Part shown: piece after piece, positions 51,374 through 64,000 of the stretch
Position numbering within the stretch: the stretch's first letter is position 1
Layout: each line of letters opens with the position of its first letter
Source: Brachybacterium ginsengisoli
GTDB lineage: Bacteria > Actinomycetota > Actinomycetes > Actinomycetales > Dermabacteraceae
Assembly: GCF_002407065.1 (NCBI RefSeq)
Contig: NZ_CP023564.1
Coordinates: forward strand, 3,844,001-3,908,000
Direction of reading: 5' to 3'
DNA length: 64,000 nt
Position numbers and translations under genes: made by a program
The notes under the pieces: model-generated
Database searches by the model: none
What the model was told of the DNA's origin: nothing
Seen by the model: the letters and a program-made list of their open reading frames with translations, nothing else

Positions 51374-51814
51374 ATGACCTCCGCCCCCGCGCTCCCCACC
51401 GGCTACGAGTTCTCCGCCGACCCGGCCCGGATCGATGCCGAGCGGGTGCACCGCCTGCTCGTCGAGGGCGCTCACTGGGCGCGGGGGCGCGAGCGCGCCA
51501 CGCAGGATGCGATCGTCGCGGCCTCCCGGAACTACGGCATCCACCATCTCGGCGGCGACGGCCAGATCGGCTACGCCCGGATCGTCACCGACGGCGGCAC
51601 CTTCGCCTGGCTGGCCGACGTCATCGTCGACCCCGCCCATCGCGGCAGGGGCCTCGGCCGGGCCCTCATCGACGGGGTGCTCGCCGACCTCGAGCCGCTC
51701 GGACTGCGACGGATCGTGCTGAAGGCCTCCGACGACGGCCGCCCCCTCTACGAGCGCGCCGGCTGGACCCCGCTCGAGGGCCCGGAGGACTGGATGGAGC
51801 TGCGCCGCCCCTGA
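51374..51814 (+). CDS. GNAT-family N-acetyltransferase
   Basis: 146 residues. Compact GNAT: TFAWLADVIVDPAHRGRGLGRALIDGVLADL holds motif A (Arg/Gly-x-x-Gly-x-Gly/Ala for acetyl-CoA), followed by RRIVLKASDDGRPLYERAGW, motif B. The start is uncertain: ATG 51374 or 51365, with no strong ribosome site. Substrate unknown. Confidence 0.85.
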   Translation: MTSAPALPTGYEFSADPARIDAERVHRLLVEGAHWARGRERATQDAIVAASRNYGIHHLGGDGQIGYARIVTDGGTFAWLADVIVDPAHRGRGLGRALIDGVLADLEPLGLRRIVLKASDDGRPLYERAGWTPLEGPEDWMELRRP

Positions 51815-51840
51815 CCACGTCCGGGGCCTACGCTGGAGGC

Positions 51841-52320
51841 ATGACCGAACAGCGCGCCACCGATGCCCTGAAGGCCTCCGGGCTCGACCACGAGATCACC
51901 CGGCACGGCCGGGTCGGCTCCCTCGCCGAGGCCGCCGCAGCACGCGGCGTCGAGCCGCGCGACATCATCAAGACCCTGGTGGTGCGCCGCGGGGACGGCG
52001 ACTTCCTGTTCGTGCTGGTCCCGGGGGATCGGGAGATCTCCTGGCCCAAGCTGCGGGCGCTGCTCGGCGTGAACCGCCTGTCCATGCCGGACAAGGAGGT
52101 CGCGAAGGAGGTCACGGGCTACGAACGGGGCACCATCACCCCCTTCGGCTCGACCACGGCCTGGCCGGTGATCGCCGACGGCGACCTGGCCGGGGACCCG
52201 CAGCGTCGGATCTCCCTCGGCGCCGGCGCCCACGGGGTCGCCATGACCGTCCCCGCGGAGGCCGCCCTCGCCCATCTCGGCGCCCAGGTCGCCGACGTCA
52301 CCGAGCTCGCCGGTCACTGA
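51841..52320 (+). CDS. YbaK/EbsC-type aminoacyl-tRNA deacylase
   Basis: 159 residues. Opening TDALKASGLDHEITRHGRVGSLAEAAAARGVEPRDIIKTLVVR, then KLRALLGVNRLSMPDKEVAKEVTGYERGTITPFG, the conserved block with GxxxPFG, and ISLGAGAHGVAM. These enzymes clear mischarged aminoacyl-tRNAs in trans. It follows the GNAT gene by 26 bases in the same direction. Confidence 0.92.
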   Translation: MTEQRATDALKASGLDHEITRHGRVGSLAEAAAARGVEPRDIIKTLVVRRGDGDFLFVLVPGDREISWPKLRALLGVNRLSMPDKEVAKEVTGYERGTITPFGSTTAWPVIADGDLAGDPQRRISLGAGAHGVAMTVPAEAALAHLGAQVADVTELAGH

Positions 52321-52377
52321 CTGCTCGGAGCTCCCTCCGCTGAACCCTCGACCCCGACCTCTCTGGAGAGCCTCACC

Positions 52378-52563
52378 ATCTTCCCTCGCAGCTTCCGCCT
52401 GATCGCCAGCGCCGTCGTCGTCCTGACCGGCGTGGCCCTGGTCGTCATCGCCGACCGAGCGGGCACCATCCTCGCCCTGCTCCAGGTCGTGGTCGGCGTC
52501 TGCATGTTCGTCGAGGCCTACCGCTCGACGGAGAGGACCGGCACCGACCGCGATGAGCCCTGA
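52378..52563 (+). CDS. Small two-TM membrane protein with probable ATC start
   Basis: 61 codons from ATC 52378. GGAGAG is seven bases upstream, the best ribosome site in the gap, but no ATG, GTG or TTG fits it; CTG 52363 is the only other near choice. The product would begin IFPRSFRLIASAVVV (Met if initiated) and has two hydrophobic segments, VVVLTGVALVVIADRAG and ILALLQVVVGVCMFVEAY, then a charged tail. Likely a real small membrane protein with a non-canonical start; it could also be spurious. Confidence 0.45.
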   Translation: MFPRSFRLIASAVVVLTGVALVVIADRAGTILALLQVVVGVCMFVEAYRSTERTGTDRDEP

Positions 52564-52638
52564 CGGGGCCGCACCCGCCCCCGGAACGAGAACGCCGGCG
52601 GACATCAGCGATGTCCGGCGGCGCTCCTCACAGCGGTC

Positions 52639-53241
52639 TCACTCGTCGGTGAAGGTCATCTTCAGTCCGCCCAGCAGCGCCGCCACCAGGTTGTAGAGGA
52701 AGGCCAGCAGGGTGCCGAGCGCCGTGATGATCACGACGTTCACCACGGCCACGATGGTGCCGTAGCTGGTCATCTTCGAGAAGGTGAAGAACTCCATGAA
52801 CGGCAGCGGGTCGCCGCCGTTGAGGTCGCGGCCCAGCTGATCGATCTGGCTCCAGAGCCCGATCGCCTCGACCAGGTTCCACAGCACGACCACGGCGACC
52901 ACGGTGGCGATGCCGATCGCGATGGCGGCCAGGAAGGACAGCTTCATCACGGAGAAGGGGTCGAGCCGCGCCAGGGTGAGGCGCACGCGGCGCGGGCCGC
53001 GGCGCTCCGTCTCGGACGGGCTCGCGATCCCGGAGGTCTTCTTCGGGCTGCGGCTGGCGCCGCGTGCTGCGGAGCCCTTGCCGGCGCCGATCGACCTCTC
53101 GGAGGAGTCCTTCGCCTCGGAGGTCCCGGTCCTCGCGGACTTCTCCGCCGAGGACGGGCTCTCCTTGAAGGCCGGGAGCGTGGACGTGGACTCCGCGGGG
53201 TCGGCGGACCCGCTGGTGGTCCTGGAGTCACTGGTGCTCAC
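52639..53241 (-). CDS. DUF3566 membrane protein
   Basis: 200 residues. A long disordered Ser/Thr/Lys-rich N-terminus (about 1-80) leads into the DUF3566 core: RRVRLTLARLDPFSVMKLSFLAAIAIGIATVVAVVVLWNLV (first helix) and YGTIVAVVNVVIITALGTLLAFLYNLVAALLGGLKMTF (second helix). DUF3566 genes follow gyrA in most actinobacteria. The gap to gyrA is three bases. Function unknown, possibly linked to cell division or growth. Confidence 0.93.
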   Translation of the reverse strand: MSTSDSRTTSGSADPAESTSTLPAFKESPSSAEKSARTGTSEAKDSSERSIGAGKGSAARGASRSPKKTSGIASPSETERRGPRRVRLTLARLDPFSVMKLSFLAAIAIGIATVVAVVVLWNLVEAIGLWSQIDQLGRDLNGGDPLPFMEFFTFSKMTSYGTIVAVVNVVIITALGTLLAFLYNLVAALLGGLKMTFTDE

Positions 53242-53244
53242 GGA

Positions 53245-56061
<2,817 letters not shown>

Positions 56062-56148
56062 GGCGGGTGAGGCCTTTCAGGTAGGGCCGATGGTTCGAGG
56101 GGTCCCCGGGGGCGCGCGGGTGGACCGGCGCCGCGCCGGGGGCCGACG

Positions 56149-58694
<2,546 letters not shown>

Positions 58695-59191
58695 TCATGC
58701 GCCGGTCCCGCCCCCGGCACGCCGCACGGCGAGCCCGGCGAGCACATCGGCGGTGGTCAGGGCCGCGGCGGCGGCCTCGTGGCCCTTGTCCTCGACCGAA
58801 CCGGGCAGCCCCGCACGATCGAGGGCCTGCTTCTCGTCGTCGCAGGTCAGAAGGCCGAATCCGACGGGGACGCCGTGGTCGAGGGCCACCCGGTTCAGCC
58901 CGTCGGTCGCGGCCGCGCAGACGTACTCGAAGTGCGGGGTGCCCCCGCGGATGACCACGCCGAGCGCCACCACGGCGTCGTGGTCCCGGGCCAGGGCGTC
59001 GGCGATGACCGGCAGCTCGAAGGAGCCGGGGGCTCGCACCACCGTCGGCTCGTCGATCCCGGCCTCGGCGCTCGCACGCAGCGCGCCGGCGAGGAGGCCG
59101 TCCATGACCTGCTCGTGCCAGGACGCCGCGACGATGGCCAGGCGGGTGCCGGGCTGGTGGGGAATCGGGGTGGTGGGGCTTCCGTGGCCGC

Positions 59192-59195
<4 letters not shown>
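58695..59195 (-). CDS. ribH: Lumazine synthase
   Basis: 166 residues. [70 protein letters not shown]: full set of ribH motifs including the His of HFEYV. It condenses the pyrimidine intermediate with 3,4-dihydroxy-2-butanone 4-phosphate. ATGA overlap with ribBA; last gene of the rib operon. Confidence 0.97.
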
Positions 59196-60441
<1,246 letters not shown>

Positions 60442-60445
<4 letters not shown>

Positions 60446-61056
60446 CGGGCGTCCTCCGCTCCGGGAAGGAGAGACGCGGTGAGCTTCTCGACGTACTTGG
60501 CCAGCACGTCCACCTCGAGGTTCACCCGGTCGCCCACGTGGCGGCGGCCGAGGGTGGTGCGGGCGAGGGTCTCCGGGATGAGGCCGATGGTGACCTCGTC
60601 GCCCGCGATCTCCGCGACGGTGAGGCTCACGCCGTCCACGGCCAGCGAGCCCTTCGCGACGACGTAACGGGCCAGTCCCTCGGGCAGCGCGAGGCGCAGC
60701 AGCGTCGTGCCGGCCTCCTCCTCGCGGCCCACGACCTCGCCGACCCCGTCGACGTGGCCCTGCACGATGTGCCCGTCCAGGCGGCCGTCGGCCCGCACGC
60801 AGCGCTCGAGGTTGACGGTGTCTCCGGTGGTCAGGTCGCCGAGCGAGGTCGCGGCGAGGGTGGTGGAGATGACGTCGGCGGTCCACAGCTCGCCCTCGAC
60901 CGAGGTGACGGTCAGGCAGCAGCCGCTGACCGCGATGGAGTCGCCGAGGGAGATGCCCTCCAGGACGTGGGGGGAGCGGATCTGCAGGCGGGTGGGATCG
61001 GTGCCCGGGGTGAGGGACTCGACGGTGCCGAGCTCCTCGATGATGCCGGTGAACAT
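60442..61056 (-). CDS. ribC: Riboflavin synthase, alpha chain
   Basis: 204 residues. MFTGIIEELGTVESL opening; two tandem lumazine-binding repeats with SIAVSGCCLTVTS and SLAVDGVSLTVAEI, and GHIVQGHVDGVGEV. It dismutates lumazine to riboflavin. Sits 15 bases after ribD and overlaps ribBA (ATGA). Also called ribE in some naming schemes. Confidence 0.97.
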
Positions 61057-61071
61057 GGTGGTCCTTCCTGG

Positions 61072-62127
61072 TCAGGCAGTGCGGGGGCGGGGACGGAGGG
61101 TGATGCGGAGATCGGTGGGACCTCCGGAGCTGGGCAGCGGTGCGACCTCGACGAGGTCGAGGTCGAGGCGGTCGGCGAGGGTGGCGATCGAGAGATCCTC
61201 GACCGCGGGACGGCCGGCGCCGAGGAGCGTCGGGGCGAGGTGGACGATCAGCTCGTCCACGAGCCCGGCGCGCAGGAAGGCGCCGGTCACGACCGGTCCT
61301 CCCTCCACCAGGACGTGCCGGACGCCCCGCTCGAAGAGGGTCTCCAGTGCGGCCGACGGGTCGTGGGTGAGCAGTCGGAGCTCCTCACCGGCGCCGTCGA
61401 CGGCGGGGAGGGAGGGGGCGGTGCCGGTGCCCATGACGGCCCGGAGCGGCTGGCGGGGGTGGAGGGTGCCGTCGCTCCGGCGGGCGGTGAGGGTCGGGTG
61501 ATCGGTGCGGGCGGTGCCGGTGCCGACCAGCACGGCGTCGCAGGTGGTGCGCAGGAGGTGGACCTCCTCGCGGGCGGCGGGGCCGGTGATCCACTGGCTG
61601 GTGCCGTCGGCCGCGGCGGCTCGGCCGTCGAGGGTGAGGGCGATCTTGGCCGTGACCAGGGGACGGGCATGCTGCAGGCCGTGCTCCCAGCCGCGGTTCA
61701 GCGCGGCGGCCGCGGCGGCGAGGTCCTCGTCGATCCCGAGCTCGACCTCGATCCCTGCGGCGCGGAGACGTTCGATGCCGCCGGCGGCGACGGGGTTCGG
61801 ATCGCGACGGGCCACGACCACTCGGGCGATGCCGGCGCTGATGAGGGCGTCCGCGCAGGGACCGGTGCGGCCCACATGGGAGCACGGCTCGAGGGTGACC
61901 ACGGCGGTCGCGCCCACCACGGAGATGTCCGCGGACCGGGCGGCGGCGAGGGCGGCGGCCTCGGCATGGGCGGTGCCCGCCCCTCGGTGACGCCCCTCGG
62001 CGAGGACCTCTCCGGCAGGGCTCAGCAGCACGCAGCCCACCCGCGGGTTCGGCCCCAGGGGAACGACGGGATCGCCCGCGATCTCGAGGGCTCGGGTCAG
62101 CGCCCCTCGCTCGGTGTCCAGCAGCAT
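61072..62127 (-). CDS. ribD: Bifunctional riboflavin deaminase/reductase
   Basis: 351 residues. N-terminal cytidine-deaminase-like domain with zinc ligands in RHRGAGTAHAEAAAL and TLEPCSHVGRTGPCADALI; C-terminal reductase with KIALTLDGRAAAADGTSQWITG and LVEGGPVVTGAFLRAGLVDE. Start at 62127 is preceded by GGAGGA. First gene of the rib operon, directly downstream of an FMN riboswitch. Confidence 0.97.
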   Translation of the reverse strand: MLLDTERGALTRALEIAGDPVVPLGPNPRVGCVLLSPAGEVLAEGRHRGAGTAHAEAAALAAARSADISVVGATAVVTLEPCSHVGRTGPCADALISAGIARVVVARRDPNPVAAGGIERLRAAGIEVELGIDEDLAAAAAALNRGWEHGLQHARPLVTAKIALTLDGRAAAADGTSQWITGPAAREEVHLLRTTCDAVLVGTGTARTDHPTLTARRSDGTLHPRQPLRAVMGTGTAPSLPAVDGAGEELRLLTHDPSAALETLFERGVRHVLVEGGPVVTGAFLRAGLVDELIVHLAPTLLGAGRPAVEDLSIATLADRLDLDLVEVAPLPSSGGPTDLRITLRPRPRTA

Positions 62128-62252
62128 GCAGTCTCCTCCGGTCCGCTGCTCGCGGTCCCGGAGGGAGAGGAAGGGTGTGCGGGAACGGCGTCGCCAGGGA
62201 GTCCGGCATCGTGCACAGGGTGCACGACGACAGCTCGCCCGAGGACGTCGTT

Positions 62253-62380
62253 CGCGTGCGCTTCCCATCCGGACTCTCACCGTCGGTCCAGGAATCCCAC
62301 CTGGTCAGCCGAGGGCCAGAGGCCATCGGGTCGCGGACTGTCACCGCCGGCTCGGAATTTCACCGACCCCAGTGCACGCG
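62253..62380 (-). ncRNA. FMN riboswitch (RFN element)
   Basis: On the minus strand the element starts GGGGTCGGTGAAATTCCGAG, has CGGCGGTGACAGTCCGCGACCC, the loop region GACCAGGTGGGATTCCTGG, CGACGGTGAGAGTCCGGATGGGAAG, and closes with a P1 stem CGCGTGC (62380-62374) pairing with GCACGCG (62259-62253). It binds FMN and represses ribD and the downstream genes. A CGTGCAC-AGG-GTGCACG hairpin at 62210-62226 may be part of the expression platform; the remaining leader to 62128 has no gene. Confidence 0.95.
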
Positions 62381-62455
62381 AGCTGCATCAGCTCGTCGGA
62401 ATCCACCGTAGCAGTGCCCCGCCGCGAGATGACGCCCCGTGAACGGAGCGTCACA

Positions 62456-62592
62456 GCTCGTCCCTCACAGCACGTCGATCAGGCTCCCCCCGAACTGCCG
62501 ACCTCCTACCGCTCGTCCCTCACAGCACGTCGATCAGGCTCCCCCCGAACTGCCGACCTCCTACCGCTCGTCCCTCGCAGCACGTCGATCAG
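62456..62592. repeat. 55-bp tandem repeat, about 2.5 copies
   Basis: Units begin at 62456, 62511 and 62566, all with GCTCGTCCCTC. The first two are identical over 55 bases; the third is partial (one mismatch) and its end coincides with the stop codon of the DUF721 gene, so the array seems to have arisen from that gene's 3' end. It lies between the DUF721 gene and the riboswitch. Confidence 0.9.
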
Positions 62593-63377
62593 CCATAGGT
62601 GTCCCGGGGGCCGCGCCAGGTCACGGTGCGACGGCCCTTCTTCCAGGTGCGCTCGGCGGCGGCCGGGCCGGTGACGGTGAGCTCGGAGATGACGTGGGAG
62701 CCGACGCGCTCCTCGATCGTGGTGATCAGCTGCGGGGTGAGCATCCGCAGCTGCGCGGCCCAGGCGGACGAGGAGGCGCTGACCACCAGCACTCCCTCCT
62801 CGAAGGAGACCGGCCGGCAGTGCTGCGCGATCCGTTCGCCGACGATGTCGTCCCATTCCTCCAGCACCCGCCCGGCGTTCATCCCCGCGTGCCAGCCGAG
62901 ACTGCCCAGCACCTTCTTCAGCACGCTGTCGATTCCCTGCGGATCGCGCGGATCCGGGCGCGATCCGGAGTACCCGGGCGCCCTGCCGGACCGATCTCGC
63001 ACGTCTCTGGCCTGCGTCTTCGCCGAGATCGGGAAGAGTCCTCGGTCTCGCGCCGCGGCTCGCGAGCGGTTGACGGTGCGACGGGCGAGCTCGAACGGAT
63101 CCGCGGCCGCGGCCAGCTCGGGCGGATCGAAGAGCACCCCGTCCTCGGCATCGGGAGCAGGCTCCCGCACGTCCACCCGCTGCGCCACGGGGGCCGGCTC
63201 GGACCGCGAGGGGCTCCGGTCCCCGCCGCGCGGGCGCGAACTCTCCCGCGTGCTCTCGGACGGCACCGGATCCTCCGCAGGCCGCGCCGCCGCACTCGCC
63301 CAGGTGCCCAGGTCATAGGGGTTCGCGAGGCGCGGCCGCGCCGGCCCGCCGGAACGGGGCTTCTCCGATCGGGTCAT
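62589..63377 (-). CDS. DUF721 (DciA-like) protein
   Basis: 262 residues. A long variable Arg/Pro/Ser-rich N-terminus (about 1-140) is followed by the DUF721 core: LKKVLGSLGWHAGMNAGRVLEEWDDIVGERIAQHCRPVSFEEGVLVVSASSSAWAAQLRML and the end TWKKGRRTVTWRGP-like. DciA in other bacteria helps load replicative helicase. Overlaps recF stop region by four bases (ATGA), typical of the origin cluster. Confidence 0.92.
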   Translation of the reverse strand: MTRSEKPRSGGPARPRLANPYDLGTWASAAARPAEDPVPSESTRESSRPRGGDRSPSRSEPAPVAQRVDVREPAPDAEDGVLFDPPELAAAADPFELARRTVNRSRAAARDRGLFPISAKTQARDVRDRSGRAPGYSGSRPDPRDPQGIDSVLKKVLGSLGWHAGMNAGRVLEEWDDIVGERIAQHCRPVSFEEGVLVVSASSSAWAAQLRMLTPQLITTIEERVGSHVISELTVTGPAAAERTWKKGRRTVTWRGPRDTYG

Positions 63378-64000
63378 GGCCGGGACCCGCTCCCGCGGAC
63401 CACGGCCTCGCCGAGCCGCACGTCGATCACATGGATCTCGCCGTCCAGGGAGTCCGGGATGTCGGAGTCGTTCGCCGTGGTGATCAGGACCTGCGAGGCG
63501 TCGGTGACGATGCGCCCCAGCCGTTCCCGGCGACGGGTGTCGAGCTCGCTGAACACGTCGTCGAGGATGAGGATCGGCTCCCCGTCGCCGAGGTCTCCCT
63601 CCTCCAGGCGCAGCAGGTCGTAGGACGCCAGGCGCAGCGCGAGCGCGAGGGACCAGGACTCGCCGTGGCTCGCGTAGCCCTTGGCGGGGAAGTCGTGCAG
63701 GCGGATCTCCATGTCGTCCCGGTGCGGGCCGGTGAGGGTCGAGCCGCGGTCGATCTCCTCGTCGCGACCGGCCGCCAGCATCGTCATCATCGTCTCCTCG
63801 AGCTCGCGCGAGGCGGGCAGGGAGCCGACGGGCGTCTCGAGCTGGTCGAGCACGGTGGAGCGATACCGGATCGCTGCCGGGGAGCTCACCTCGCCGCGCT
63901 GATCCGGAGGGAGATCGAGGGCCTGATCAGCGCCTTCGTCGGTCGAGACGCGCAGGTAGGAGTAGCCCAGGTGGGGGCTCAGCCGATTGACCAGGTGCAG
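63374..64000 (-). CDS. recF: RecF recombination protein, N-terminus outside window
   Basis: About 208 C-terminal residues; the start lies beyond the window. Seen: VSSPAAIRYR, a segment with TLTGPHRDDMEIRL, ASHGESWSLALALRLASYDLL (SMC-type signature equivalent) and PILILDDVFSELDTRRRERL (Walker B and D-loop). RecF mediates gap repair with RecO/RecR. Coupled to the DUF721 gene by an ATGA overlap. Confidence 0.95.
   Translation of the reverse strand: MHLVNRLSPHLGYSYLRVSTDEGADQALDLPPDQRGEVSSPAAIRYRSTVLDQLETPVGSLPASRELEETMMTMLAAGRDEEIDRGSTLTGPHRDDMEIRLHDFPAKGYASHGESWSLALALRLASYDLLRLEEGDLGDGEPILILDDVFSELDTRRRERLGRIVTDASQVLITTANDSDIPDSLDGEIHVIDVRLGEAVVRGSGSRP

Overview
The window is high-GC actinobacterial chromosome. 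The order at the right end (minus strand: recF, DUF721 gene, then gyrB, gyrA, DUF3566 gene, and further on tRNA-Ile and tRNA-Ala) is the origin-proximal block of Actinomycetota. Codon use, short ATGA/GTGA gene overlaps and the tRNA-Ile/DLW-39/tRNA-Ala arrangement suggest Micrococcales; a Dermabacteraceae genus such as Brachybacterium is my guess, not something proven here.

Positions 1-6300 hold an operon that I read as D-apionate catabolism: OiaC-like TIM-barrel decarboxylase (cut by the window edge), ApnO, a GntP-type permease, then DAK-, RpiB- and TPI-family enzymes matching the L-erythrulose kinase, D-erythrulose-4-phosphate isomerase and L-erythrulose-1-phosphate isomerase set. Together they would take D-apionate to erythrose 4-phosphate. 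A GntR/FCD regulator at 8804-9505 shares the motif TTCCTATAGG with the promoter region of the kinase gene. Between and after these lie an exported esterase, two Gfo/Idh/MocA dehydrogenases and a 23-residue hydrophobic peptide gene.

Positions 12184-19333 form a second sugar-acid locus: a split transketolase with its FadR-type regulator, divergent from an SDR, a TIM-barrel isomerase/epimerase, a second GntP permease and an LtnD-like dehydrogenase. Three TGGTC(N)GACCA-type sites lie in the divergent promoter. A nucleoside-type MFS transporter follows, then pdxR divergent from pdxST.

Positions 23.7-37.2 kb carry housekeeping and stress genes: flavodoxin, AMIN-like secreted protein, MFS exporter, APC permease, two-component system with ABC efflux pair, HAD hydrolase, sodA, soxR, ferredoxin, MerR regulator, LysE exporter, Lrp regulator and a barstar-like protein. 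Two perfect and one degenerate SoxR boxes define a local SoxR regulon (MFS exporter, sodA, soxR/ferredoxin).

Positions 37.8-44.4 kb are a mosaic insertion: it cuts an SDR gene, opens with a hairpin repeat array, is visibly richer in A+T between about 38.0 and 41.5 kb, and contains orphan genes, a zinc-ribbon protein, a Tat-exported papain-like peptidase coupled to a membrane protein, a truncated Ig-like surface protein, a nuclease-like remnant and a decayed second Ig-like gene. It ends at tRNA-Ala. Two near-identical copies of an Ig-gene 3' end with its terminator flank the peptidase module.

Positions 44.4-52.6 kb hold tRNA-Ala, a DLW-39 protein, tRNA-Ile, a fasciclin lipoprotein with sigK, rskA and a molybdopterin oxidoreductase, photolyase, a GNAT, a YbaK-type deacylase and small proteins. 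From 52.6 kb to the end: DUF3566, gyrA, gyrB, then an FMN-riboswitch-controlled rib operon (ribD, ribC, ribBA, ribH) sitting between gyrB and the DUF721/recF genes, with a 55-bp tandem repeat at the junction.
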